Below, one piece after another: positions 47,216 through 60,309 of a DNA stretch of 64,000 nt. The notes below the pieces were generated by a model. That model saw only the letters and a program-made list of their open reading frames with translations, did not search any database and had not been told where the DNA came from. The stretch comes from Sympetrum striolatum (taxonomy: Eukaryota; Arthropoda; Insecta; Odonata; Libellulidae), in contig OX388350.1 in NCBI GenBank assembly GCA_947579665.1, positions 89,547,152-89,611,151 on the forward strand. The letters run 5' to 3'. Every line of letters begins with the position of its first letter. Position 1 is the stretch's first letter. The position numbers and the translations under genes were made by a program.

Positions 47216-48685
47216 GACATAGACATTAGTGGTTACCTTTTATGTTAATAACATTGTTGAAATAACAGCATTTCAAATCCACTAACATTGCTAAGTCAAT
47301 TTCATTTAATGAATTTCAAATAGCGCCAATTGGGGTAGCCGCAGAGGAATTTTGAAGATGAGGCTATTTCGAAGCGAAAGCATGGTTAGGCATCTGAGCA
47401 GCAAACCTTTCACTTTGTTATTGATATTTACAAACATGTGCATACTTACCTGCATTTATTTATTCTATATATATATATAATAAACATCCTGGTCATTGCT
47501 GCACTAAATATTAAGTCTCAGTGCTGAGGTGTTCTGAGATTCCCACGTTCTCCACGCATCAGTCACCGTCACGCTCGGCGGCTGCTGGTGACCCCTTTAG
47601 ACGTGAAGGGATTTTTAGCTCTCAGTTTATCGCAGCGAACGATATCAACGATTAAAGTACATATCAAATAATTGAGAATCTTGTCAAATAAAAACATTAT
47701 AAGTCCGCAACTAACCTAATATTTGCAAATGTCGACATTTCACGTTAGGGTTTGACACCTTAATGGAACTCAGATCTTTTGTATATGAAAAAAGGACTCT
47801 CCCAAATTAAAAGACGCTGTCCCTAAAGTAAAGGTATTTTGCACTTTTGAAGTCAAGCAGTGGAACATTCAATTATTCCGTTATTGAGCGCAAAAGGGAC
47901 GGCGCCTCCAGACGATTAGTTTAGCTGATCGCTTCAGAGAAATATGGAAACCCGTCCCGGTTTGCCCGATCCAATTTCTCTGCAACATTCAACAGCTTCT
48001 TTTTCGTCTTGTAGACGATGTAGAAAAGAGAATGATGATTGAATCCTCCTTGAATAGAATTCATCCTCTCCTCGATAATTAGTTTGTTTTTTTGATTTGC
48101 ATAACAATGCTGCCATCTAGCCAGCAGAAATTTAAAATTCGGTCACTGATTCCGAAACTTCGCCATGGTTTTAATCCATCTTATGATTTTTTCATTAAAT
48201 CAAATATATTTGCATCGTTCTATGTTTTGCGGTTGACTAATATGAAGCAACCAATAAAGAACGCAAAGATTTCATTTCATTTGATGTTTGTAATCATTGA
48301 GGAGTTGAGCGACGAGAGTAAAAAATCATTCAATAGTGGTTTCCTTAGGCGTTTCCAGTTGATTCTTGTGATTGGTATTTAATCTTCGTTTGACTTTGTG
48401 ATTGCGTTATTTGATGTATTCAGTGTAATGCATTGGGATGTCAGCTCCATGATACACATAATTTCCGCACAGAATATTTATCGTTTTGGTTTACATTTAA
48501 TTTATTACAGTTATTTGTGTTTATACTTCGTTTCCTCTATCGATTTATGCTTTTCTGAAAATTTCTCCTTAAATGTCAAAGTTTCGCCCACTGAAACTTA
48601 GGCAAAACGTCGTCGCTACATTCATCGCGGTGGAATCCCGAAAGAGATACCATGGAATCAGTGTTGTATACATTCTCTTGTTATA

Positions 48686-48935
48686 GGACGTCTATATTCT
48701 AATTTTTCCAAGCAAAGTTCTTCAATCACTTCAGTGACGCTATCCGTCTTCCCATAGCAACACGAAACTGCTGCTCTCCTTCGCACGTTTTCTAATTTGT
48801 CTGTCCTTTTTGATGTGGATCCCAAATGCTAACTCTAACTGCTAATGCTAACTCAAGTCTAACAAGTGTTAGTTATGCCTTAACTTCCCTTCGGCACTTC
48901 CTAAGGTTTCTGATTAAGAAATTAAGGCTTTTGTT
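48686..48935 (-). mobile_element. LINE 3' fragment
   Basis: Nearly the same as 31430-31670 (AACTCAAGTCTAACAAGTGT; TAACTTCCCTTCGGCACTTC). It is the C-terminal RT region, with small deletions. Confidence 0.8.
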
Positions 48936-50914
48936 GGCCATTTATCCGAAGAGGCGACGGAGGCCAGGAATAAGGACATAAGATGAACACCATACGAGGA
49001 AATTTTCCAGGATTGCCACAAACGAGGATTTATTTCGAAGATTGCTACTTACATCGGATCCCTTAATTTCGACTATTTCAGGAGCACAGAAAATAATTGT
49101 ACAGTTGTCTTCTGAGGTAAGGACTCATTCTAAATGAATCGAACGAACAGTTTGATGATGACATAGACGACGTTTTTGTGTTTTTTCTTGAGAATGAACG
49201 TTAAAGATATGGAAAAATATTTAGTTTATTACTTTGATAATTACTCCAGCGCATCTGATTAAAATTTAATTGCCAAATTCTGTGTCCGGTGATTTATTTT
49301 ACATTTCTCCTAGAAACAAATGAGCTTATTGCAATCGGACCTTTGACATCCCGGGTAAATGGGTGTTATGGCACATTGTTTTGCGCTATGTTTGTAAAGC
49401 TATCAAAATAATACCTCCATTGAATATTATGATAGCAGTGATACGGTAAAGAAAAACTTTAATATCCAATAGCAGGTAAAAATAAATTTGAAAAAGATAA
49501 CTGCACATATATAATTTGAATTAGTAATGATACATTGTTTAAACAATTATCGAAGTAGAATAATAATAATCCGAGACAAATTATACTAACTTCCATTAGA
49601 TTCCTTAGATATAAAATATATTAAAACATTAGTGAAGCTAAAAAAATTCATTTTAATAATTCAAATTTAATTGTTTAAAAATTGTGTAAACAAACAATAA
49701 TATTAACTAGACAAATGCATTATAACATATTATATAGATTAATCGGATGTATAATTTGTATTTAGAATTTCGGAAATAACCATAATTATCATTTGAATTT
49801 TTGAATACATGGTTTAAACAAATAGTGCAATAAGAACACAAATATCTCATATATAAATAAAATATCTTCAAATTCGAAATAACCGGATCAAAAACCAAAC
49901 CTTCACATCAAGAAGCAAGCAATAATAGCAGCGGTATTAATTTAGGCTTTTTTCGATTTGGGACCACAGTGACCGGAATCCTGACCGAAATCTAAGAACT
50001 TTCGTTTATCATCTTGAGCATCTACATTGATTTTTCCTATGCAAACCTGTTGCAAGGTGTCAGTTTGCTTCAAACTTTATTCCTCTTTGGAAACGCATTT
50101 GGTCTCCACCGAAAACGTATGGGCTTGCAGAAGCGGGTAGGTGATGGCTGGTTGTTTGTCCACAATGTGTTTCCTGGGAAATAAATAATCATTAAAGGCT
50201 TTCCGTAGTAACTTCAAAAAGTTCATAGGGCTGCATTTTTATAGTTGCTAATACAAATTTGTGGCCAGGATATGTGAAATGGCCATGCATTATAACACAG
50301 CCTGGAACAGAGGCAGTGACCATTCATTCCTTGCAAAAAGAGAACGTTTTTCCCCGCTGGAGAAATAAATCAATCCTTTTCGATAGCACCCTGCAAGCGA
50401 GACGACAGCGGTAGAACCCTCCAAAATGACGTATGGAGTAGATTTTCAAGGAATCTTACAATTCTAAATGCTCTCAAGTTGTTTGTAAATTGCTTGTTCC
50501 CCAACTACGTCTATCTCTTTCCGTTCTCACGCTATTTTTAGGGGAACATCGGGACTCGCAGATAGTATTTGAGCGTAATTCCATACCGTGGATAAAAGCG
50601 GGAATGTGTAATGAATGAAAAGAGTGGTTCATTTATGAGATAAACATATGGTGGAAGAAGCAACATATGCAACAACTGTGAAAAATAGCCACAAAAACGG
50701 GATTCTCATGAGCCGCGCCAGTCCGGCCGCGTCAGCGCACTGCATCCTTTTACTTGAATCAATTTTGTGGTCGAATTTGCAAATATTGGCGAGAATTTTC
50801 TTAACTGCTACGTTGCTTATACTCTTTTAATGCACATAGATATCCCTGGGTGGCAAAGAGGCGCTCAAAACGATATTTCACTTTTTATTTGGTAAACTAT
50901 AATTATTTTAAGGT

Positions 50915-51958
50915 AAAAAATCTGATGTGGCCAGCACACGACTTTCTCCATATATATGATGTAAATATTTATCTACGACAGTATTTTCGAACTCTATATT
51001 CAATCTAAACTTGGAAGATAAATGATTAATTTATTTCATATTATATTTTACTTCACAAAAATTATAAATAATGTTTTTTCGGGATATGTTCGATGAAAAA
51101 CGATGAAATGGCTTTTCAACCCAGCTCCCAGTGCACCCACCACGTACATAATCAGCAACTTCCGGTTTATCAGTATTTCACAAATAACTCCTACCCAATC
51201 AGTGATACAGAAATATGTTTCATACAAAAGTTATAGTAAATTACATTTTCTAAAACTTTTATAAGAAATAGTATTTTCCTAAATATCATATTTATGGAGA
51301 TATTTTGAAAACCGGAAATGAGCTTTGAAGAATGAAGCTCGACTTTCGGTCAACCGATTTACTTCAAAATCTAATCAACTCTAAGGACATCAACCAAAAT
51401 ACTATACATGAAATTTGGTGGTGATCCGACAAACAGTTTTTATGTAAGAGCGCCCACAGAGTACATAATCAGCTACTTCCGGTTGATCAGTATTTCACGA
51501 ATAACTCCTAATCAACTGATGATACAAAAATATGTTAAATACAAAAATTATAGTAAATTACATTTTCGAAAACTTTTATAGAGTATACAATATACCTATA
51601 TATCATATTTATGGAGATATTTTGAAAACCGGAAATGAGCTTTGATGAATGAAACTCGACTTCCGGTTTACAGATTTGAAAAACTAATCAACTCTGACAG
51701 CACACACCAGAGTACTATATATGAATTTTGGTATTGATACGACTAATAGTTTTCACGTTAGAGCGCCCACTGTCACACACACACATACACACACACACAA
51801 AACACACACACACACACATACACACGGACATCATTCCGAAAATGGTCAAAACGTGTTCTAAGGACCCCAAAACATGTATTTCCGTTGAAATCTCGAAGTC
51901 GATTTTTTTCATGAAAACAATACTTTCTCTATACTTCGTATATGGAGAAAGTAAAAAA
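50915..51958 (+). mobile_element. Family A TIR element, full-length copy (1,044 bp)
   Basis: The left end is AAAAAATCTGATGTGGCCAG, then CACACGACTTTCTCCATAT. The right end is TATATGGAGAAAGTAAAAAA. The inner 13 bp (ACTTTCTCCATAT) are inverted at the two ends. Inside are two tandem ~315-bp repeats (51131-51448 and 51449-51761), each with GTACATAATCAGC.ACTTCCGG and ATATCATATTTATGGAGATA. A CA tract (about 51771-51825) and a conserved 3' block (TCGAAGTCGATTTTTTTCAT) follow. I find no ORF for a transposase, so it is non-autonomous or of an unrecognised class. Confidence 0.75.
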
Positions 51959-52982
51959 CGCTAAAAGTTTAAAAAAATAGTAAATAAAACATAAATCGAA
52001 TAAATTAGTGTGGAATGCTGCAGAAAGGTTTATATGTATATTTAATAATGTTAACTGGCTAAATATATCGTCTAAAATGTGTCCTTTGTGAAGCTGAACT
52101 TCCGAAATCGACTGATTTCACGCGACTGGCATTTTCACACTGAATGCTTTCACGGGTCACAGAGAATACTCTGATGAGCGTAAATACCATTGAAGAAGCG
52201 TATATTGTAGACCACATCATGTAGGATCCGAATACACCGTTCACAACTTCCTCCACGAAAGTCGAAAAAATGACTTGTTTTCGATTTGGGACCACTGAGC
52301 GACGTTAGTGAGAGTAGGAATGAGTATTAGGAGAATAGGAGAGTAACTCTCATACCGATTTCATTTACAAAATTAGAATGGTGATTGTTTGTATCATTCG
52401 AGACGCTCTAAAGCGTAAAGATATCTTTCTGATGTAAAATGGCAGGGTTGAATTTTAAAATCAATATAATGTCCATTTTCAATTAAATGATTAGCGAAGT
52501 TGGATTTTTCGGGCTAATTCAAAATTAATGCTCTGCGATGTTCCTTCCTGTGGTCTACAAACGTTCTTCCTGTTCTGCCAATGTAAATACTATTTATTGC
52601 AATATAATTTATATGCACCACTTTTCCTCATTTTGTCTATCGAATCTTTACTCTAAATTTCAAAAATCTTCACTTTGTTGTATATTTAAGTTGATCACCT
52701 TTAAATTCGTCTAAAATGCCATATTATTACGCAATGCGCAGACTCCTGTCACAGCCAAATTCCAAACTCAACTGAATCTGCACGCATTTTTTTGAACAAA
52801 AACCATCTCACAATTATATCGTTATTATTCGAAAATCTTTCCGCCGTCTGTTCTAATTTAGTATTCTACTGCTAGAAAAATTAAATTTGGGAATCGATAA
52901 CCTGAGGCACTTTGGTTGTCCACAACTTGTGCTTCTCATAATCAGAGATGCAATTTTGCTGCTAAAAGCTATAGATAAGACA
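51959..52982. other. Spacer inside the inverted family A pair
   Basis: Unique, AT-rich, non-coding. A family C-like end (TTTTCGATTTGGGACCACTG, about 52278-52298) is present. Confidence 0.4.
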
Positions 52983-53677
52983 TTTTTACTTTCTCCTCAT
53001 ACGTAGTATAGAGAAAGCATTTGATTCGCAAAAAAATTGGACCTCCAGATTTCGACGGAAATAGATGTTTTGGGGCCCATAGAGCATGTTTTAGCTATTT
53101 TCCCGAACATGTCTGTGTGTCTGTCTGTCTGTCTATGGTTAAAAAGTTTGTGTGCGCTCTATCTTAAAAAGTGATTATCCGATCATTTTCAAAATTAATA
53201 TTTAGAATTTTCCTAACAATGCCAAAAGTTGATTAGTTTTTGGTGAATATCGCTTAACCGGAAGTTGCGGTTTATCCGGAACAAAATTTCGTTCCTTAAA
53301 TATCTCTGTAAAAATGCAATATAGGTTTATACATTTACACACAACAGTTATAGATAATATACTTTACTACAACTTTTGTATGAACCATTTTTTCGTAACA
53401 CCGATTTTTTAGGAGTTATTCTTGAATAATGGTTAACCGGAAGTTGTTGTTTATCCAGAAATAAAAGTTTTTCATACATAGCTCTGTCAGAATGCAATTA
53501 AGTTGCCTATATACATTTACATACAAAAGTTATAGATAATGTTTTATACTACAAATGTTGTATGAAACATTTTCCTGTAACACTCATTCTTTTGGAGTTA
53601 TTTATATATTACCGGCATAGGCTTCTGTTTTCAATAAATATGGAGAAAGTCATGTGTTGGCCACATCAGATTTTTTT
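52983..53677 (-). mobile_element. Family A TIR element, inverted copy (695 bp)
   Basis: Its right end, reverse-complemented, is AAAAAAATCTGATGTGGCCA, then ACACATGACTTTCTCCATAT. Its left end is TTTTTACTTTCTCC. A 3' block (TTTCGACGGAAATAGATGTT, then TTGGGG) matches the inverse of 51870-51900. Inside are two ~185-bp repeats, each with TTAACCGGAAGTTG and GTTTATCC. It faces the copy at 50915-51958. Confidence 0.75.
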
Positions 53678-54761
53678 CTTTTCATACTGCTGATGATGCT
53701 GATCTTCATAAAGAAGAAAGATGAAATGAATCAGACGTAAAGCTAATCCTTAGGTACACATAATAATTTAGTTGCTTATTAATTGATAAAAGTGCAATCA
53801 GAAGAACGTTTGATGCGTATTGTTTTGGAAGAATGAAACTCACCGGCACTGCCACCATCGAGTTACTGTCATGGGCCGTTGAGGATACTCGATGTTTTCT
53901 TTCAAATGTTCATTCATCGGTACAAAAACCAGCTGAGTGAGGCTAATCGAAACGCGACGCTTCTTGTATGATTTATAATTTTTAAGATTGCGAAATTCTG
54001 TGTGAGACACAGTCGACGTAGGCTAGAATCAAAAAAAAGCTGGTCAGGAGGCCGAAAATCATATTTCCACGCGAGGCTTCGAATAGTTATTGTAAAATGA
54101 TTGAATTTTTCGTTCATCGGTATTTTCACGCGTAAACAGGGCTTCAAGCGCTTTTAAATAAAAGGGCAGTCTCGGATGTTTTGTAGAAATGTTCGCTGCT
54201 TTTTAGTGGCTTTTAAAATAAAATGTTTGGAAAAAATACGATGTAGCATTCTTTGTCCCGACTTGTTTCCGCGCTCAAAGATGGGGTTTCGCACATTTCA
54301 AGCAACAAAATGGTGTATAACGTTTTTGGTCAATTTTTAAGATAAAAAAGAAAACAAATAAGAAAGTAGTAATCAAATCCAAGATCGAATGTTTCTGAAC
54401 ATGGAGTTGAACACACGGAATGGAGGATGTTGCTCTTTCGAGATATAAACGAACTCAGTTGAAGATACCAATTTGAGACTTCGACTTCATATAATGGACG
54501 TAAAGAAAAAGTGTTACTTTTCGGCGAAATGTCAGTATTTTAATTTTCTCCGTAAATAAAACTCTTCGCTTTATCGGCAGTTATATCGCTCATTTGGCAG
54601 AGATTGTGATGCACCCTATTTACCACTTCGCATAATATTCCTCCATTGTCTCTGATTTTGTTACGCGAATCCAGTCTGTTTTTAAGCGTATTTCCTCTAT
54701 AAAATCCCATTTCATTCGTAAAGCGATTTTTTGCCACTTCGTTAATATGAAAATCGCATAA

Positions 54762-55920
54762 GGCCGGGTGCGAAGCGGCGCTGAACTGAGCGAGTCAGAG
54801 TGAAGTGCGAGCGGTGCGAAGCGTAGCTAAGTTTAGTATCTTAACTGATTCTGTTATAATAATCATGCTGTCACACCTTAATTAAGATATTATTTACAGC
54901 CATTGGACACAAATTTATCTATATTGCTAATTGCATATAAGTTTCCTAACACTTTGCACAACACTCGAGTACACTTTTCATATTGTAATGACGGATAGCA
55001 TAAATTGTTCTTAGTTAAATATGAATATGTAGATAAATTAATCTGTAAGGTTCATCACAAAAATCAATCACTTAACTCACGTAAGCATGGCAATTAAATT
55101 TTTCTTTACTCTTCATCCAATGCCTAACTTTTGCTGACGGGTAAATATCTCGGAGAGGAGCACAAGCCATTTTTTAAACCTACCTCAAATCGTCGTATTT
55201 TTATTCTTTTTAATGGTGCATAAATGAATGTCCTACTGTTATTGGTTTTAAAGCTATTCTTTTGAGCTGGTTTTCCTCTACGAGACAATTACCTGCTGAC
55301 GATGTAACAGCATTGGTTTTTTATTTAAAAAACTGACTAGCGCTCGATGATTAAATTTACGAGAACATTTTTCTCGGCTGTAGTGAACCTTTCGGACGAC
55401 ATTTTCACAATGATTGCGTTCCGCTAAGACGAATGAATATCTTAAATTAGGACTTATTTGAAGTGTAACCACATTGGAAGCAATTAAATTAGGTGATCCG
55501 ATTACAATTATCATTGATTGTCTGGAAATGATTACTTTTTGTGAAATAGAATCGGTCATCAATAAATACATTAATGTTTCTGAAATAATTCTGTAATTGG
55601 GAATTAATCACACCTTTCACGCTTGTGAGTGTGAATCCTTCACACACTGATATCAATTCAGATACTGCCGAGGAAAGAAGCGAGAGGCTCCCCCCTCCAC
55701 CGCTATCGTGTTGAGAGTTGTGGAGGGGGAAGTGACTTCAGCACGAACCACGACCGTCCGGAAGATGTGTCTTGCGAAGCTGAGTGACGTCACAATTCTA
55801 AACTAAACTCCACTTCGTATCCAGTGGCCACAGCTTCTTTCAAAAGTATAGGTTTGATTGTCAAAGCGTAGTCCGCCTCGCTCAACTTAGCTTCGCTTCG
55901 TATTTGGTGGCCACCCGACC
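54762..55920. mobile_element. Harbinger-like non-autonomous element, 1,159 bp
   Basis: TAA flanks both sides (54759-54761 and 55921-55923). The left end is GGCCGGGTGCGAAGCGGCGC. The right end, reverse-complemented, is GGTCGGGTGGCCACCAAATA, then CGAAGCGAAGCTAAGTTGAG. The left interior also has GTGCGAAGCGTAGCTAAGTT. Inverted termini with a 3-bp TAA duplication fit PIF/Harbinger. The interior has only short ORFs (for example 55278-55571 minus), with no transposase motif. Confidence 0.65.
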
Positions 55921-56560
55921 TAATTCCCGGATGCTGCTGCAGTTCCCCATGCATTGTATACTCCAGCTGAGGTCTAATTAGTGTGAATATCTGTGTCACT
56001 TGCAAGCCGCCTGTGGCAGGGGGTGCAAGCACAATCGGTTGCTTTGAATTCTTGAAACGATTCGTTCTATTTCCCTGATATTCCTCGCAACATCGGATCG
56101 GCCTATGGAACAGGGAGGTCGCTTTATGTCAATTACGTCTTCTGAGAAGCTGCTTTCTCTGAACTTATTTAGTAAATTTATCCTTTGAATTAGTAGTCTT
56201 CAATCCCCTAATGATTCCTATCCCGCGTATCATCTAAGTAGCACACTGTTTTATCTTAGCGATTCTTTACAAGCCTTTCGTTGTACCTTTCCTAATTCCC
56301 GAATGTGACACTTGTCGGCCATACACCACGTGCATACTCAAGATAACTAACGTTAATAACATCGCTCGCGAACTTTTTCTTCGCTCCCGCCGACAAATCC
56401 AAACCGAGCTTCTCTAACGATTCTGTCTTCTCTATCAGCAAGTTTTAGCACATCAGTATCACTGAGGACTAAAATTATTATTAATTTTGCCAATACGAGC
56501 TCAGAAGCCGAAGAAGAAGTTTTAACATTTATGTTTAATAAATACATCTCACGTGAAATA
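55921..56560 (-). mobile_element. LINE 3' fragments, two pieces
   Basis: Piece 1 (56353-56560, minus): EDRIVREARFGFVGGSEEKV, then RERCY, followed by decayed frames to a 3' end at about 55997-56035 that contains the CCCCCTGCCACAGGCGGCTT block. Piece 2 (about 55925-55995): IFTLIRPQLEYTMHGELQQH, the RT C-terminal 'RPxLEYxxxVW' region of another copy. The Harbinger element abuts it. Confidence 0.8.
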
Positions 56561-58543
56561 CGCGGTAAATACCGTTAAGGGCTGCGCGGTGTCGTTAATC
56601 CCCATGTACAACTCCTGACAATGCCCGAAAGCTCCTACAACTCCATCCACAGTTCCTCATTGTCAGCCGGAGATTGAGAATTCGACAGCAGAGCATACAA
56701 ATTCTTCGGATGATCAATTCTCCAAATGATTAATTCTTCGAAAATACACCATTCTGATGAATCCGAAGTTATTCTAAACTTACTTCAACGTTGGGTGTGG
56801 GCATTTTATGCGGCATTTTCAGCGAGGCGTTATTTTTGTAGAATATTTCATTAAAACAATTGATCGTTTGAAAATTTGCCTGGAACCGCCATCTTTATCA
56901 CGTTTGGGGCAGTATTTTCACCACTGTTGCTTATTATTATTTAATTTCGAACCATAATTTCATTTAAGTTTCTGCTGCTTATGCCGAAAGACCAGAGGTG
57001 ATATAACGGCAATTGTGATCCTTTTGGTCGAAAAGTGCCTCTCCTTCAGCTGCTCCAAACTTACGCCATTAACTTGCGACAACCGAAGTCCGCCTGTGAT
57101 GGACGGCGAACTATTTCATGAATCCACGGAGTCAATTCGACAGATTGCCTAATTTTATATAAGAAACTCTGGTTTTATTACAATAACTTTCGAAAACTTT
57201 TGCAAATTCCTGACAAAGGCCACAAAGCAAATGAATTCGGGAGCCCATTTCTTGCGTCAACAGAGAGCGTGAGAGAGAGTAATATTATCAGAAAAAGCTT
57301 CTTCTCTCTTTCTCCCATATATTTTTTACTCTAAACTCTTAGTGTCGTTTTAGAATTTACTCATGTATTTTAATGATTCATCGTTATTATTGCTGTTACG
57401 GTCGTGGACTGTAATCGTCGTTGAACCACCTTGGGTGATGACGATTTGGTGACTCTAGTTCTACGGCGTTTCAGAGTGTTAATTTGGTTATTAAGCTAAA
57501 GATGTCATAAGTAACTGTTATTGTTGTGAGACATGAAATAATTTTAACAGTATTCTTTATAATTCTCGCAAAAATTAGTACGTGGAGCGCCATAGTACAA
57601 CGAGCGGCGAAAACTCTCTTTTCTCCATATCTCGAAAACGGTTAAAGCAATTTTTCCCATTATTTTTTTCAGGTATAATTATTTTTATTAGTTTTTGATA
57701 GATAACATTTAAAACATGGAGCAATTTTCCTACAAAAATCACAATAATTAACTTTCTTCTAAATATTCTCAAATTTTGTTACTACCAGGTAAATTTTCAA
57801 TAGGAAAAGATACAGTAACTGCAATTTTGGTACATGCTTACAAATTTTCTTTTGTTTGTATTTTTTAATGAAGATAAAACGTTAAAAAGCTGTAATTTTT
57901 GCTAAAAGATTATTTATGAACTATGATAAATTGAATTAATTGATTTGCTATATAAAATGGTTTTAAAATATCAGGGAATATTGGGGTCATATAAACCCCA
58001 CGCGACTATACCTATAGTTGTAATGTAAACAAGTACCTTTCTTTGGCTCCAAAAACCTCAAAGGTTACATAACAGGAGCATAAAATCACTCACACCTCAA
58101 ACACCAGAAAACCAGACAACTATGGTTTGCGTAGTTGAGTATGTTGGTCTATTTATGCCACTCTATCGAAGAACTTCATTCCGCCCCGTTGTGCCTTCCT
58201 CTGACATAATGTATTTCCACGACACATCGGTTGCGACTGTGAATTTTATTATAACTTGCGCGAATGCAGGTTCGTTTGGCAAAATTATTTATAAATCAAG
58301 ACGAATGTGGTTTGTTTTCATGTAATCAAACCTTAGTAATTGAATCTATGAGAATTGGGGATGTAGTTAGCTTTAATATCAGTTAGTAATTTTTTAGAAG
58401 TGAAGCTTTAGAATTCCACGCTTCCATCGTATGCCAATCACTGAGTTATGATCGCTAATACTGGCGCAGATCAGCAATTGCGTGGTATATGTTTTAGCCG
58501 TGTTTCAGACTGAGTAAACACAATGAAGCAAATAACTTTTCAG

Positions 58544-58640
58544 AACCTGGTCGCTTGGAGGCACTGCGCTTCGCTGAGGAGGAGCAGACGGAACAGGTTG
58601 CCGAATCTGACGAACCCACAGACGAAGAAAAGGTGCAGAG
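58544..58640 (+). CDS. Exon of the putative PP1-binding protein (97 bp)
   Basis: The acceptor is ATAACTTTTCAG and the donor AG/GTGAGA. It begins with two bases (AA) that complete the Glu codon left open at 17774, then encodes PGRLEALRFAEEEQTEQVAE, then SDEPTDEEKVQ (residues 282-312), and ends with AG, which the next exon completes to Arg. No stop in this frame. The exon is acidic like the exon before it and has no motif of its own. Both phases match neighbouring exons, which is the main evidence. The other frame through this DNA (MKQITFQNLVAW...) runs through the acceptor and is a shadow. Confidence 0.75.
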
Positions 58641-59451
58641 GTGAGACATTACGTTTTTGCATTATTTACCATCCATTAACTCCTACTCTAAAGTATGCGG
58701 CGTTAGTTAATAAATATATTTTAATTGATATGATCTATTTTAAAAGAATATTACGAAGGTTATCGAATACCTTCCACAATTTTAAATGTAAACCTTCTTC
58801 ATTCATACTTACGTATTTATATTCATATTTACGTATTTTGATGCCCATTCGCTACTTCGCTTACTACTTACCTGCAAAACGTAAATTATAGCGTAATATA
58901 TTTCCGTAAATTATTATCGCCTATGGGAAGTTTTATTTAATTTTATCACTCATTCGGACCCTCTCATTGGACGAATTATCGATGTACAATGTTCTTAATT
59001 AAGTTATTCACTCGTGTGATCCACGCCGTATTGATAAGAAAGCTGTTTAATTCTCTCTTGTTCAATATTTATAAAGCTTGAAATGGAAAATTTTATGCAA
59101 CAGGTTCTACCATTCGTTTATCAATAGCAATGTCGCTCCTTTGAAGTGACGAAAGATATGACGAATCCTTAAAACTCAATGTTTGTTCTTCACCCTCTTT
59201 CGCATTTGGTTCGCATTCATAGCATTGACAGTATTTTTCCGATCCAAAGACCCTTTCTTTTTTTATTCCTTTTGCATTACACTTATAGCTTTTCTCCTCC
59301 ATTCTTTATGCATTATTCTTCTTTCATTTATCTCCTTCAAATTCGTCATACATGAAATCGTTGCAGGTATAACGTCAAAATCGGTTAAATCGGCAATGGC
59401 CTCAACGCCTTGAAAAATAGAGGGAATGAGACGTACTATGTAAGATGAGTA

Positions 59452-60131
59452 CAGTAGAACCCCGGTAATCCGGACGAATTCAGGCACATAGGCGTCCGGA
59501 TTAGCGGGGTTTCCGGATTAGCGAGGTTTTCAAAAAATAACTCAATAAACATTTTTTCTCAAAAATTATATTGTACAGATAGTGCATGTATATATTACAT
59601 AAGATATTACAACATATAAAGTGAATGAATATTATCAGCGAGCAAAAAAGTCAGTTATTTTTCATTTGCGCGACCGTTCTTATTTTTAAATCAAGCCCAT
59701 GCATGGTCATCCTCATTGGACGTCTATCAAAGGGAAGGATTGTTTTTTACGCCTCTTCTCTCATAGCTTTTTAATGAAAGTGATGTTTTGAGAAGTGATA
59801 CCCTGCTGCAACTGAAAATTTATTGTCTTTCGAAATTGTTTAGCCTCGCACGTATTAAGCATTTCTCAAATGGAAAAATGCTGTCTCAGAAAACTATCAC
59901 AACTTAGATGTATTATCACAATAAACGAAATACTTCGCTCTCCATCACATCATTGCAGCCAATGGACAACTTTTTCAAATAGTCTGTCCACCTCTCGTTT
60001 CTTGTTACTATGTAATATGCGTGCTTATATGTTCACAAGAAGATGTTGCGGGTTTGCATAACTCCCAATGGACCGTCCGGATTACCGAGGGTTCCGGATT
60101 AGCGAGTGTCCGGATTACCGGGGTTCTACTG
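59452..60131. mobile_element. pogo/Tigger-like MITE, 680 bp
   Basis: The left end is CAGTAGAACCCCGGTAATCC, then GGAC. The right end, reverse-complemented, is CAGTAGAACCCCGGTAATCC, then GGACAC. The left flank has TA. The right flank is TT, so one duplicated base has changed. Repeats of CCGGATTAGCG/CCGGATTACCG lie just inside both ends. The end sequence is that of pogo/Tigger elements of the Tc1-mariner superfamily. The interior is AT-rich without a transposase. Confidence 0.88.
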
Positions 60132-60309
60132 TTCATGGGTGTAATGCCGCGGATATGAGCACACCCCATCCTCCACTTTCTGTCCTTCGGCAAAGAATAG
60201 ACATGCGTTCGAGCCGTGTTGTTCTTCGGCCTATTGCTCTCGAAAATAGTCATAATTTCACTTTCATAGTGTCCTCCCATTTTTGCAAATACCCGGTATA
60301 AACTTAGAT

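Larger units (their letters stand above)
17775..58543 (+). other. Giant intron (40,769 bp) of the putative PP1-binding gene
   Basis: The donor is TTCG/GTGAGT and the acceptor ATAACTTTTCAG. Phase 1 joins G to AA to make a Glu codon, and the frame continues without a stop. Most of the intron is transposon-derived (listed separately). Stretches where I recognise nothing: 17775-18522, 18592-18984, 19311-19607, 19921-20914, 23916-24813, 25595-26139, 32711-34884, 39691-40099, 40261-41239, 42561-43949, 47216-48685, 48936-50914, 53678-54758 and 56561-58543. ORFs in these are short or explained by base composition. Confidence 0.75.

Noticed and set aside
58523..58891. 122-codon ORF starting MKQITFQNL
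   Set aside because: It spans the acceptor, a 97-bp exon and the donor in the wrong frame. The exon's correct frame is set by its neighbours.
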